A stretch of DNA of 56,677 bases from Variovorax sp. KBW07 (GCF_003852515.1 NZ_QAJK01000154.1:1-56677), one strand, 5' to 3'; positions 24,919 through 34,264 are shown, counted from the first letter of the stretch. Notes: generated by a model from the letters alone, not told the origin. Translations and numbers: made by a program.

Positions 24919-25730
24919 ACAGGAGGACGCGCCAGCACCACTTCGAGCACGAAGCGGGAGCCCACATAGGCCAGCAGCAGCAGGGCCGAGCCGGCGTACA
25001 GCACGCGGCGGGCGGTGCGGCCGCGCCAGCCGAAGCGCGCCCGGCCGATCAGCAACACGGCAAAAGTGAGCCACGCCAGCACCGAGAAGGTGGTCTTGTG
25101 GTCCCACTTCCAGGCGCGGCCGGCGGCGCCGTACAGCTGTTCGCTGAACAGCAGGCCGGCCAGCAGCGTGGCCGAGAGCAGCACGAAGCCGGCCGTCACG
25201 AAACGGAAAGTGAGCCTCTCGAGCGTGAGCAGCGGCACGCCGCCTTCGCTCTGCGAGCCGGCCGCCAGGCGGATCTGCTTTTCGGCCCGCGTGATCAGCC
25301 AGGCGTGCACCACGGCCGCGCCGAACAGGCCGTACGAGGCAATGCCCAGCGCCAGGTGCAGCGGCAGCCAGGGCGACGCGCTCACGTGCAGCGGCGTGCC
25401 GGGAAACAGAATGGCCAGCAGCACCGCGGCTGCGCCCAGCCAGGCCAGCGCGCGCCGAACCTTCAATTGGGGATACATGCGGCTTTCGACCGCATAGACA
25501 GTGAGCACCAGCCAGGCGGTGACCGACAGCGCGGGCGCAAAGCCGAAGCGCGGCTCGCTGCCGACCAGCCCGTGGGCCAGCACGGCGGCATGCAAAAGCC
25601 ATGCAATTCCCAGGGCCCATTGGGTGGTCTGGCGGCTCAGCCGGGCACCCGCGGCAGCGGCAAAACCGTAGGCTGCCGCGGTGGCGATGCCCAGCGCCAC
25701 GCCGAGTGGAGAGGGGATCGCTAAAATCAT
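24915..25730 (-). CDS. ypjD: Inner membrane protein YpjD (cytochrome c assembly CcsA family)
   Basis: A 271-residue protein with eight predicted membrane helices. The CcsA/HemX core is marked by WKWDHKTTFSVLAW near residue 208. Proteins of this type bind haem or act in its handling, and YpjD itself has been linked to cation tolerance, but its reaction is unknown. It is divergent from ffh, the usual order in proteobacteria. A TAAACT hexamer ends 7 bases before the ATG. Confidence 0.88.
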   Translation of the reverse strand: MILAIPSPLGVALGIATAAAYGFAAAAGARLSRQTTQWALGIAWLLHAAVLAHGLVGSEPRFGFAPALSVTAWLVLTVYAVESRMYPQLKVRRALAWLGAAAVLLAILFPGTPLHVSASPWLPLHLALGIASYGLFGAAVVHAWLITRAEKQIRLAAGSQSEGGVPLLTLERLTFRFVTAGFVLLSATLLAGLLFSEQLYGAAGRAWKWDHKTTFSVLAWLTFAVLLIGRARFGWRGRTARRVLYAGSALLLLAYVGSRFVLEVVLARPPV

Positions 25731-25737
25731 CGGTCGG

Positions 25738-25743
25738 AGTTTA
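25738..25743 (-). promoter_or_regulatory. -10-like hexamer before ypjD
   Basis: On minus, TAAACT ends 7 bases before the ypjD ATG, again suggesting a transcript starting at or next to the start codon. No -35 match is clear. Confidence 0.35.
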
Positions 25744-25850
25744 GCGTCTCGCCCTTGCGTTCCCCGCGCCCGACTTCAAGTTCTCCCCTCGTTTCCCCGA
25801 CTTCTCACCCGACCCGCACCGCAGCGGGCAGCAAGCAAGGCATTCCGCTC

Positions 25851-27239
25851 ATGGCCACCGCTCTCACAGAAAAGTTCTCCCGCCTCGTCAAGACGATGAG
25901 CGGCCAGGCGCGCATCACCGAAAGCAATGTGCAGGACATGCTGCGCGAAGTGCGCATGGCGCTGCTGGAAGCCGACGTGGCGCTGCCCGTGGTGCGCGAC
26001 TTCGTTGCCCGGGTGAAAGAAAAGTCGCTGGGCCAGGAGGTGCTGGGCTCGCTGAAGCCAGGCCAGGCGCTGGTCGGCATCGTGAACCGCGAGCTCGCCG
26101 CCACCATGGGCGAAGGCGTGTCGGACATCAACCTCGCGGCGCAACCGCCGGCGGTGATCCTGATGGCTGGCCTGCAAGGCGCTGGCAAGACCACCACCAC
26201 CGCCAAGCTGGCCAAGCACCTCATCGAAAAGCGCAAGAAGAAGGTGCTCACGGTGTCGGGCGACGTGTATCGCCCCGCCGCCATCGAGCAGCTCAAGACC
26301 GTGACGAAGCAGGCCGGCGCCGAATGGTTCCCGAGCACGCCCGACCAGAAGCCGCTGGACATCGCGCGTGCCGCACTCGACCACGCCAAGCGCCACTACT
26401 TCGACGTGCTGCTGGTCGACACGGCAGGCCGACTGGCCATCGACGAAGTGCTGATGTCCGAAATCAAGCAGCTGCATGCGGCGCTCGATCCGGTCGAAAC
26501 CCTGTTCGTGGTCGATGCCATGCAGGGCCAGGACGCCATCAACACCGCCAAGGCCTTCAAGGAAGCGCTGCCGCTGACCGGCATCATCCTGACCAAGACC
26601 GACGGCGATTCGCGCGGCGGCGCGGCGCTGTCGGTGCGCCAGGTCACGGGCGTGCCGATCAAGTTCGCCGGCACCAGTGAAAAGATCGACGGCCTGGAGG
26701 TGTTCGACGCCGAGCGCCATGCGGGCCGCATCCTCGGCATGGGCGACATCGTCGCGCTGGTCGAGCAGGTCACGGCAGGTGTCGATGTGGCGGCGGCGCA
26801 GAAGCTCGCGGCCAAGGTCAAGAGCGGCGCGGGCTTCGACCTCAACGACTTCCTGGGCCAGCTGCAGCAGATGAAGCAGATGGGGGGCCTGTCGAGCCTC
26901 ATGGACAAGCTGCCCACGCAGATGGCCGCCAAGGCCACCGAGGCCGACATGACCCGTGCCGAGCGCGACATCCGCCGCAAGGAAGGGATCATCCAGAGCA
27001 TGACGCCGCTGGAGCGCCGCAAGCCCGAACTGCTGAAGGCCACGCGCAAGCGCCGCATCGCGGCCGGCGCCGGCGTGCAGGTTCAGGAAGTGAACCGCCT
27101 GCTCAACGAGTTCGAGCAGATGCAGGGAATGATGAAGAAGATGAAGGGCGGCGGCCTCATGAAGATGATGAAGAAGATGGGCGGCATGAAGGGCATGGGC
27201 GGCATGGGTGGCCCCGGCGGTCCGAAGCTGCCGTTCTGA
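25851..27239 (+). CDS. ffh: Signal recognition particle protein
   Basis: The SRP GTPase that targets membrane proteins to FtsY and the translocon, 462 residues. The N domain is followed by the GTPase loop GLQGAGKTTT near residue 107, DTAGRLA near 190 and TKTDGDSRGG near 247. The M domain from about 300 carries the signal-sequence groove and ends in Met/Gly-rich repeats (MKKMKGGGLMKMMKKMGG). ATG 25851 matches homologues; the upstream frame is not coding. Confidence 0.97.
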   Translation: MATALTEKFSRLVKTMSGQARITESNVQDMLREVRMALLEADVALPVVRDFVARVKEKSLGQEVLGSLKPGQALVGIVNRELAATMGEGVSDINLAAQPPAVILMAGLQGAGKTTTTAKLAKHLIEKRKKKVLTVSGDVYRPAAIEQLKTVTKQAGAEWFPSTPDQKPLDIARAALDHAKRHYFDVLLVDTAGRLAIDEVLMSEIKQLHAALDPVETLFVVDAMQGQDAINTAKAFKEALPLTGIILTKTDGDSRGGAALSVRQVTGVPIKFAGTSEKIDGLEVFDAERHAGRILGMGDIVALVEQVTAGVDVAAAQKLAAKVKSGAGFDLNDFLGQLQQMKQMGGLSSLMDKLPTQMAAKATEADMTRAERDIRRKEGIIQSMTPLERRKPELLKATRKRRIAAGAGVQVQEVNRLLNEFEQMQGMMKKMKGGGLMKMMKKMGGMKGMGGMGGPGGPKLPF

Positions 27240-27272
27240 GCCGCGCACATAGATAGACGGAATCAGCAGACC

Positions 27273-27312
27273 GAAGCCCGCCGGAGCATTCCCCGGCGGG
27301 CTTCGTCGTTTT
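27273..27312. terminator. Terminator between convergent ffh and HD-Pnk genes
   Basis: GAAGCCCGCCGG and CCGGCGGGCTTC form a perfect 12-base-pair stem with an eight-base loop, followed on plus by TCGTCGTTTT. It stops ffh transcription and may also act on the opposite strand. Confidence 0.85.
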
Positions 27313-28451
27313 CAGCTCTGTACCTCGTAGACCGTCTCGTGCGCCTCCACCGGCGCCGGCAGTTCCCAGCGATGCAGCATCCGCTCGATGCCCGCGTTCG
27401 ACAGCGTGGTGTCGCGATCGCGGTTGCGGCGCATCAGCTCGGCGTGCGGCACCTCCAGATACACCAGCTCGGTCTGCGCGTGGTACGCCCAGAGCAGGTC
27501 CAGCGTCTTGGTGCGCATCTGCTGGCTCAGGTGCGTGGCGTTCCAGACGAAGCGTTCCTGCTTGCGCAGCAGCGCCTTGGCCTGGTCGACCGCGTGGTGC
27601 GCGGCGAGTCCATCGTTCTCGCCATGCTTCAGCCCTAGCTCGGCGCGCGCATCGTCGAAGGACACAACCGGCCAGCCCTTGCGGTGCTGCGCCACCCAGT
27701 GGTTCTTGCCGCTCGCGGGCAGTCCGCACATCACCGTCACCCGAGAGCCCGCCGTCTGGAACAGCGGGTAATCGGGGCTGGTGTCGGCGCCGCGGAAATA
27801 GGCCAGGCGCGTGTGCGCGTCGGCCATCTGCCGCGGACCTTCCCAGCAGCCTTCCTCTTGCGCCAACTGCTCGAAGAGCGCGATGTCGGCCATGCTGTCG
27901 GCGCGCTTTTCGCAGTGGCGGCCGAGCATGTCGCTGCGCGCCACGCAACACAGGTCGGGCAGGCTCAGCTCCCACGAGAGCTTGTGCACCAGCCATTCGG
28001 GCCGCACGCCCTTGCGCGAGGCGAAGGCATGAAACGGCAGCTGGTGCACCGCGATGATCCGGCAGACGGCCTCGCGCAAGGCGAACGGCACGCGCGCCTT
28101 CCACATCAGCACGCGCACGTCGACCGCACCGCGACGCGAATGGCCCGGCTGGCCGATGCGGCCGCTGGCCTCGTCGATCACCGTGGTGTCGGGCTTGGCG
28201 ATGTCGTGCAGCAGGCAGGCCATGAACAGCACGAAGCGGCCATCAGCATCGGCGCGCTGGTAGTGCGCGTCGGCCAGGAGCGCGTCGAGCACCATGCGCG
28301 TGTGGATGCCGACGTTGCCTTCCGCGTGGTAGTACGGGTCTTGCGGTGTTTCTTCCAGGCGCAGCAGCGCTGGCAGCAGTTCGCAGCACTGCGCCCAGTC
28401 GAAGTTTTGCGCGGGCGCGGGGACCAGCGCGCGCAGATCGTCGAAAGTCAT
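27312..28451 (-). CDS. HD-Pnk end-healing enzyme (HD phosphoesterase + polynucleotide kinase)
   Basis: A 379-residue fusion. The N-terminal HD domain has His-Asp at residues 82-83 (LLHDIAKPD), with further His near 104 and 136 and Asp near 174. The C-terminal P-loop kinase (about 237-370) has CGLPASGKN, FDDAR near 265 and an Arg-rich lid (RRNRDRD) near 343. This layout matches HD-Pnk, characterised in Runella slithyformis as a 2',3'-phosphoesterase plus 5'-OH kinase for broken RNA or DNA ends. The P-loop has Asn where Ser/Thr is usual; from memory related proteins often have Asp or Asn there. The ATG overlaps the ligase stop (ATGA), and AGGAGG lies 5 bases upstream. Confidence 0.85.
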   Translation of the reverse strand: MTFDDLRALVPAPAQNFDWAQCCELLPALLRLEETPQDPYYHAEGNVGIHTRMVLDALLADAHYQRADADGRFVLFMACLLHDIAKPDTTVIDEASGRIGQPGHSRRGAVDVRVLMWKARVPFALREAVCRIIAVHQLPFHAFASRKGVRPEWLVHKLSWELSLPDLCCVARSDMLGRHCEKRADSMADIALFEQLAQEEGCWEGPRQMADAHTRLAYFRGADTSPDYPLFQTAGSRVTVMCGLPASGKNHWVAQHRKGWPVVSFDDARAELGLKHGENDGLAAHHAVDQAKALLRKQERFVWNATHLSQQMRTKTLDLLWAYHAQTELVYLEVPHAELMRRNRDRDTTLSNAGIERMLHRWELPAPVEAHETVYEVQS

Positions 28452-29374
28452 CGTGGCCTCCTTGTGCTTGTTGTTGTCGTTGTTGTTGTTGTTGCCAGCT
28501 CGACCGGGTCGTGCAGCGTGCGCAATCCCAGGTCCTGCCAGTTCACTTGCGGCGTTGGTGCGTAGAGATCCACGCCCGGCGCGAGCTGGTTCGGCAGCAC
28601 CGGCCGGCGGCTGTGGTGCGAACCCGAGTCGAGGATGGTCTGCACGAAATCAGGCCGCACCCACTTGTAGCGGCCCGTCACCTCGCCGTCCGATTCGGTC
28701 TTGAGGTACAAACCCTCCGCCAGGTCGGACAGGTCGGTCTGTTGCCGCACCAGATCGAGCGGCTGGCCTTCGTGCGCCACCGCCTGCTCGAAGGCCGGCT
28801 TCCAGCCGGCACTGCGTGCCAGCGAAGGCCGAACCAATGCGCGCAATGCCTTCGCGTTGCGCGGCATCTCGCCGTCGTACAGCACGGGCACCGACAGCAC
28901 AGGCCCATCGGCAAGCAGCGCATGCCGCGCGGGCGTCGACAGGAAGCACTGCGCCTGCCGGTCGTAGATGTCGAACTCCAGGAAGAAGGCCGGCAGCCGG
29001 TCATACCAGCAGCTGTGCTTGGCAAAGCACCACTCGCCGTACATCACGTAGCGGTCTTCGAGCCGCTCCAGCAGCGCCGCTTCGTGCGCCGCGGCCCAGT
29101 GCTTGAACAGGTTGAACTGCCGCTCGCCCGCGCCGCCGGCCAGGTAGTGGCCGCGCGATTGCAGCAGCAGTTCGCCCGCCGGCGTGAACGACACGGCTGC
29201 GTTGGCGCCATCGAGTTTTTCCTCGATGACCACATGCCGGCCTTGCAGCGCCGACAACGGCGTCTGGCCATCGTCGGTGTCGCCGGTTTGCAGGCGAGAG
29301 CCTTCCAGGTGCGCAGTACGCGGGTACTTGAGCAGCGGGATCGACGAGAGAGAAAGAGAAGAGAGAGGGAACAC
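28448..29374 (-). CDS. RNA ligase (Rnl2-like, PF09414 type)
   Basis: A 308-residue ATP-dependent nucleic-acid ligase. All nucleotidyltransferase motifs are visible: motif I EKLDG with nucleophile Lys53, motif III YGEWC near 113, IIIa FFLEFDIYD near 130, motif IV EGLYLKTE near 220 and motif V RYKWVRPDF near 235. The family start LKYPRTAHLEGSR begins at 15. I chose the GTG at 29374 because CTGGAG lies 6 bases upstream; a TTG twelve codons earlier is the alternative. The C terminus ends in eight Thr codons. It is coupled to HD-Pnk, so the two would heal and seal broken ends. The substrate could be RNA or nicked hybrids. Confidence 0.85.
   Translation of the reverse strand: MFPLSSLSLSSIPLLKYPRTAHLEGSRLQTGDTDDGQTPLSALQGRHVVIEEKLDGANAAVSFTPAGELLLQSRGHYLAGGAGERQFNLFKHWAAAHEAALLERLEDRYVMYGEWCFAKHSCWYDRLPAFFLEFDIYDRQAQCFLSTPARHALLADGPVLSVPVLYDGEMPRNAKALRALVRPSLARSAGWKPAFEQAVAHEGQPLDLVRQQTDLSDLAEGLYLKTESDGEVTGRYKWVRPDFVQTILDSGSHHSRRPVLPNQLAPGVDLYAPTPQVNWQDLGLRTLHDPVELATTTTTTTTSTRRPR
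28469..28492 (-). repeat. Trinucleotide repeat coding eight Thr at the ligase C terminus
   Basis: Seven ACA codons and one ACG form a short microsatellite in the last 14 codons of the ligase gene. It lies just upstream of the HD-Pnk ribosome site. Slippage by whole triplets would only change tail length. Confidence 0.8.
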
Positions 29375-29781
29375 GTTGTTCTCCAGATGCAAATCAGGAA
29401 GAACCGACAACGTGCGGGAGCGAAGCTGGAAAGAGAGTCGACTTCAGCGGCCGGAAGGGCCGTGCCGGGTCAGTGTGGGAACGCAGCTTGGCGCCCGACA
29501 TGACCCGCAATGAAGTGGTGTTGTCGGCGTCAGAGAGTGATGACGGCGAATCGGGGCACTTGGCGCTCCAGATGAAAGAGGTTGAAAAAGAAGGGCGCGA
29601 TTCTAGGGGCTGGCGGCCATCCGGTTTTGCTAAGCTCGACCGGCTGTTGGCGACTCGCGACACATGCAGCCAGCCAACGAACATCGGCACGGGAGGGACC
29701 TGATGCCTTGTGAATGCCCGAAGGTGCGCCGCTTCTCGTGCGGGATGCGTGCGCAGCACAGCCCATACGGAGGAGCTCTTC
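29375..29781. other. Non-coding stretch between the ligase and thioredoxin-like genes
   Basis: About 400 bases with no convincing gene. Short open frames exist on both strands but have no ribosome site or family resemblance. The stretch should hold the divergent promoters of the ligase operon and the downstream membrane protein; I see no clear promoter hexamers. A GGGTCA/TGACCC inverted repeat lies near 29465-29505. Confidence 0.4.
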
Positions 29782-30369
29782 ATGCCAACCATTTGCGCCA
29801 AGTGCCAGCTGGTGCGCCCTGAAAACTCGGACGCGCCCATCTGGCAATGCCCCGGCTGCGGCGTGGCCTACAACAAGGCGGCCGATGCGCGCGGCGCCGC
29901 ATCATCTTCGACAGGGCATCGTTCGCAACAACGCACGCACGCGGTGCCCGACGGCGATGGTCTTCCCTGGGGCAAGTGGCTGATGATTCTCCTGCTGGCC
30001 GGCGGCGTCTACCTGGGCCACCAGGTGGTCCAGAAGCGTGGCCCGGCCGGCGTGAGTGTGAGCAGCCTTGCGTCGAAACTGAGCGGCAACAACAGTGCCG
30101 AACAGCTCGCCGCACTGGCTGCCAGTTCGAAGCCGGGCGACGTCTTCATGTACACCGCCGACTGGTGCCCCAACTGCCGTGCCGCGAAGGGCTGGATGGC
30201 CGAGTACGGCTTCCAGTACGAGCAGTGCGACATCGACAAGGACCACGGCTGCAAGTCGAAGCTCGACAGCCTGGGCGGCGATGGCATTCCCTATTTGATC
30301 GTCAAGGGCCATCACATGCGGGAGGGCTTCGACTCGCAGGAGTTCGTTGCCGCGCTGAAGGACAAGTAG
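29782..30369 (+). CDS. Membrane-anchored glutaredoxin/thioredoxin-like protein with zinc ribbon
   Basis: A 195-residue protein. Residues 1-30 form a zinc ribbon (Cys5, Cys8, Cys23, Cys26), one membrane helix covers about 66-82, and the C-terminal domain is glutaredoxin-like with WCPNC (Cys129, Cys132) and a cis-Pro at GIPYL near 170. The membrane topology is not decided by sequence; the zinc ribbon is probably cytoplasmic and the redox domain periplasmic. GGAGGAG lies 8 bases before the ATG. No substrate is known. A bidirectional terminator follows. Confidence 0.8.
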   Translation: MPTICAKCQLVRPENSDAPIWQCPGCGVAYNKAADARGAASSSTGHRSQQRTHAVPDGDGLPWGKWLMILLLAGGVYLGHQVVQKRGPAGVSVSSLASKLSGNNSAEQLAALAASSKPGDVFMYTADWCPNCRAAKGWMAEYGFQYEQCDIDKDHGCKSKLDSLGGDGIPYLIVKGHHMREGFDSQEFVAALKDK

Positions 30370-30387
30370 AGTTTGCGGCGCACCATG

Positions 30388-30416
30388 AAAAAAGTCGGCG
30401 TGAGCCGGCTTTTTCG
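30388..30416. terminator. Bidirectional terminator between the thioredoxin-like gene and opgH
   Basis: AAAAAAGTCGGC, a GTGA loop and GCCGGCTTTTT form a stem with A-run and T-run flanks at the junction of two convergent genes. Confidence 0.85.
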
Positions 30417-30439
30417 TTGGAGCGATGTATGTCAGCGCA

Positions 30440-32473
30440 TCAGGCCGTTGCAAGGGCCGCCGGGCGCGCCAGGCGCAGGGCATGCATCCAGGCGCGGCGC
30501 AGCACGGCCGGCGAACGCGATTCCTCGGGAATCAGCAGGAAGCCGCGGTCGCGCAGCGTGGTGCCCAGCGCGATCTGGCTGGTCAGCACGGTCAGCGGAA
30601 TCGCCAGCAGCAGCGGCAGGCCGACGGGCATGAGCCAGATCAGCGCGCTCGGATCGATCATGGCGACACCGACGGCCAGCATGGCGATCACCAGCGTCAT
30701 GGGCGCCAGTTGCGTGGCAGCGATCTTCCACGGCACGGCAGCGGCTTCACGCGGGGGCGACTTCCAGTCGAGCTTGATGCCGGTGAGGGCCACGACCACG
30801 AACAGCGAGTGGGCCAGCATGCGGACAGGTGCCTGCACGATGGCCAGGCCGCTTTCGAGCACCGAGCTCTTCACCAGGCCCCACACACCGCCGTACTGGC
30901 GTTGCTCGCCGCGCATCAGCACGGCGGCGATGCCCAGCACGCGAGGCAGGAACAGCAGGCACAGGGTCCAGACCCACAGGCCGGCCAGTTCGGCGGGCAG
31001 CACGTTCCAGCTCGACACGAGGCTGGAGCCGCTGAGCCACAGGGCAGTGCCCAGCGTCAGGAAGGCGAGCCACAGCGGCGCCGAGACGTACGCCATGGTG
31101 CCGGTCACGAACATCGCGCGGTGAACGGGGTGGATGCCGGGCTCGGCCATCAGGCGGGCGTTCTGCAGGTTGCCCTGGCACCAGCGGCGGTCGCGTTGCA
31201 GCTCGGCCAGCAGGTCCGGCGGTTGCTGCTCGTAGCTGCCGACCAGGTCGGACACCAGCCACACGTTGTAGCCGGCGCGGCGCATCAGTGCTGCTTCGAC
31301 GAAGTCGTGCGACATGATGCCGCCCGACATGCCGCCGGTGCCCTTGATGGGCGCCAGCGCGCAATGCTTCATGAAGGGCTCGACGCGGATGATGGCGTTG
31401 TGGCCCCAGTAGTGCGATTCGCCCAGTTGCCAGAACTGCATGCCCAGCGTGAACAGGCGGCCCGTCACGCGGGAAGCGAATTGTTGTGCGCGGGCATGCA
31501 GCGTGACGTGGCCAATGGCCTGCGTCGCGGTCTGGATGATGCCGGCGGTCGGGTTGGCTTCCATCAGCTTGACCATCGAGGTCAGGCAGTCGCCGCTCAT
31601 CACCGAGTCGGCGTCGAGCACGACCATGTAGCGGTAGTCCTTGCCCCAGCGGCGGCAGAAGTCGGCCACGTTGCCGGCCTTGCGGTGCGTGCGGCGGGTG
31701 CGCAGGCGGTAGTACACCTCGACCTGCGGCTGGTTCGGGCTTTCGGCCAGTGCGGCGCGAAGGTCTTCCCAGGCGGCGCGCTCGGCGGCGGCGGTTTCGG
31801 GCGTGTAGCTGTCCGACAGCACGAACACGTCGAACTGCTTCGCGTGGCCGGTGGCGGCCACCGATTCGCAGGTGGCGCGCAGGCCGGCGAACACCGTGGC
31901 AACGTCTTCGTTGCAGATCGGCATGATGATCGCGGTGCGGGCTTCGGGGTTCATCGGGTGGTTGACCACCTGCTTGGCCGACAGCGCGTGCTTGTCACCG
32001 CGCACCGAGACGTAGAAGCCCATGAGGGCGGTCACGAAACCGGTCACGACCCAGCCCGACAGCAGGCCGTAGAGGCCGATCTGGCCGTATTCGAGCCAGA
32101 CGTTGTCGTAGTCGGGTTGCACGCCGGCGAACAGCACCGAGGCAATCACGGTGCTGAGCACGGTGAGCACCATGAAGGCGAGGCGGCGTTGTGCCGCGGC
32201 CCGCTGCCACGGTTGCTTGACCTGCTGGGCCGATTCGGCGCTGGCGTCGTCGGCTGGATTGGCTGCGTTGGCCGAGCGGCCCGCGCCGAGCTTCACCAGG
32301 GCGGCGGTGCCCAGGCTGTTCCAGAAACCGCGCCAGGGACGGGGCGTCATCGAGCCGCGGTTGACCGGTGGCGCGGTGACCGCGTTGGGGTGGCGTTCTT
32401 CACGCAACGGGCTGCGGTGCGAAAAATCGGCCTCGGCCAGAACATTCAGTTGCGAGAAGTCGTTTGGCTTCAT
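30440..32473 (-). CDS. opgH: Glucans biosynthesis glucosyltransferase OpgH
   Basis: An inner-membrane glycosyltransferase of 677 residues that makes the beta-glucan backbone of osmoregulated periplasmic glucans. The cytoplasmic GT2 domain shows LDADSVMSGD near residue 243 and the QRDRRWCQGN motif near 390, with eight or so membrane helices around it. E. coli OpgH is about 847 residues, so this is a shorter form with reduced N- and C-terminal regions. ATG 32473 gives MKPNDFSQLN; the open frame upstream lacks a credible start. opgG is not adjacent, unlike in enterobacteria. A sigma-54 promoter lies about 210 bases upstream, pointing at this gene. Confidence 0.92.
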   Translation of the reverse strand: MKPNDFSQLNVLAEADFSHRSPLREERHPNAVTAPPVNRGSMTPRPWRGFWNSLGTAALVKLGAGRSANAANPADDASAESAQQVKQPWQRAAAQRRLAFMVLTVLSTVIASVLFAGVQPDYDNVWLEYGQIGLYGLLSGWVVTGFVTALMGFYVSVRGDKHALSAKQVVNHPMNPEARTAIIMPICNEDVATVFAGLRATCESVAATGHAKQFDVFVLSDSYTPETAAAERAAWEDLRAALAESPNQPQVEVYYRLRTRRTHRKAGNVADFCRRWGKDYRYMVVLDADSVMSGDCLTSMVKLMEANPTAGIIQTATQAIGHVTLHARAQQFASRVTGRLFTLGMQFWQLGESHYWGHNAIIRVEPFMKHCALAPIKGTGGMSGGIMSHDFVEAALMRRAGYNVWLVSDLVGSYEQQPPDLLAELQRDRRWCQGNLQNARLMAEPGIHPVHRAMFVTGTMAYVSAPLWLAFLTLGTALWLSGSSLVSSWNVLPAELAGLWVWTLCLLFLPRVLGIAAVLMRGEQRQYGGVWGLVKSSVLESGLAIVQAPVRMLAHSLFVVVALTGIKLDWKSPPREAAAVPWKIAATQLAPMTLVIAMLAVGVAMIDPSALIWLMPVGLPLLLAIPLTVLTSQIALGTTLRDRGFLLIPEESRSPAVLRRAWMHALRLARPAALATA

Positions 32474-32478
32474 GTGAT

Positions 32479-32682
32479 TTACCAACGTTGCTTGTCGAGG
32501 GAGGGGGTGTCGCCAATGGCAGGAAGGCGCTTGAAGACGCAATCCGTGGCGGCGCCGCCAGCGCTTGCAAGCGCGGCCAGCGAATGGCCCGCGGCACGGG
32601 GCCGCGAGGGGGAAAACTGCTTTTGACGCAGGCCGTCGCGCTGCTGGCGCAGTGCGAAAGATGGGCTGGTGAGTGCTGTCAT
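32479..32682 (-). CDS. Possible 67-residue small ORF in the opgH leader
   Basis: An ORF whose ATG lies one or two bases after the predicted sigma-54 transcript start and whose TAA lies 5 bases before the opgH ATG. The protein is basic and low in secondary-structure signals, with no recognised family. Third positions are mostly G or C, which fits coding but also fits the background. If translated, it would be leaderless and could couple to opgH. The coding claim is weak. Confidence 0.3.
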   Translation of the reverse strand: MTALTSPSFALRQQRDGLRQKQFSPSRPRAAGHSLAALASAGGAATDCVFKRLPAIGDTPSLDKQRW

Positions 32683-32694
32683 GCCAGTACAGGG

Positions 32695-32709
32695 GCAAAC
32701 CCTGTGCCA
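32695..32709 (-). promoter_or_regulatory. Sigma-54 (-24/-12) promoter upstream of opgH
   Basis: On minus, TGGCAC, five bases and TTGC give a perfect GG-N10-GC sigma-54 core. The predicted start is near 32683, about 210 bases before the opgH ATG. A sigma-54 activator gene, the GlrR-like regulator, ends 167 bases upstream, and its likely binding site lies between. Confidence 0.8.
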
Positions 32710-32728
32710 GCATGGAAAAACGCTTTCA

Positions 32729-32741
32729 GATCAACGACTTG
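32729..32741 (+). promoter_or_regulatory. IHF-like site between the GlrR-type site and the sigma-54 promoter
   Basis: GATCAACGACTTG matches the IHF consensus WATCAA-N4-TTR at all but the first defined position. It lies between the palindrome and the promoter, where DNA bending would bring the activator to polymerase. Confidence 0.5.
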
Positions 32742-32758
32742 GCGCGATCCGGGAGTCG

Positions 32759-32793
32759 TTTTGGGGGCCGGGGCCGGTGGAAGGGCCCCAAAA
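32759..32793. repeat. Large hairpin downstream of glrR
   Basis: TTTTGGGG and CCCCAAAA enclose GGCC-rich arms, giving a long GC-rich stem with an A/T base. It could end the glrR transcript, but no T tract follows the stem. It sits inside the opgH control region. Confidence 0.45.
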
Positions 32794-32803
32794 CCCCTGT
32801 TTT

Positions 32804-32821
32804 TGTCGCCGAATCCCGACA
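32804..32821. promoter_or_regulatory. GlrR-type binding palindrome TGTC-N10-GACA
   Basis: TGTC and GACA are separated by exactly ten bases (extended TTGTC/GACAA), the arrangement known for GlrR sites at enterobacterial glmY. Its centre is about 130 bases upstream of the predicted sigma-54 transcript start. The GlrR-like gene is immediately adjacent. Confidence 0.7.
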
Positions 32822-32853
32822 AGCCTGCGAGACTGGTGGGGAATGGCCTTTTG

Positions 32854-32866
32854 AATCAACGACTTA
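32854..32866 (+). promoter_or_regulatory. Second IHF-like site, perfect consensus
   Basis: AATCAACGACTTA fits WATCAA-N4-TTR at every defined position. It shares an 11-base direct repeat with the site at 32729, so the pair forms a visible duplication in the control region. Confidence 0.5.
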
Positions 32867-32875
32867 GGTGCGTCG

Positions 32876-34260
<1,385 letters not shown>

Positions 34261-34264
<4 letters not shown>

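Noticed and set aside
22854-25724. 956-codon open frame on plus opposite pilR, pilS and ypjD
   Set aside because: It runs antisense across several well-supported genes and is made of Arg/Gln/His-rich low-complexity sequence typical of shadows in GC-rich DNA.
28469-28492. Possible CRISPR-like repeat
   Set aside because: The triplet repeat, the 9-base repeat at 39708 and the REP elements have no repeat-spacer organisation.
29473-29703. 76-codon plus frame in the ligase-thioredoxin gap
   Set aside because: No ribosome site, no recognisable domain, and an amino-acid composition typical of random GC-rich DNA.
32474-32684. GlmY-like small RNA after the sigma-54 promoter
   Set aside because: No intrinsic terminator is visible before opgH and no GlmY/GlmZ-like structure is recognisable, so a leader of opgH is the simpler reading. 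It is not excluded.
32474-32713. Longer opgH start at the upstream frame edge
   Set aside because: The extension has no family resemblance, begins upstream of the predicted sigma-54 transcript start, and has no usable start codon with a ribosome site.
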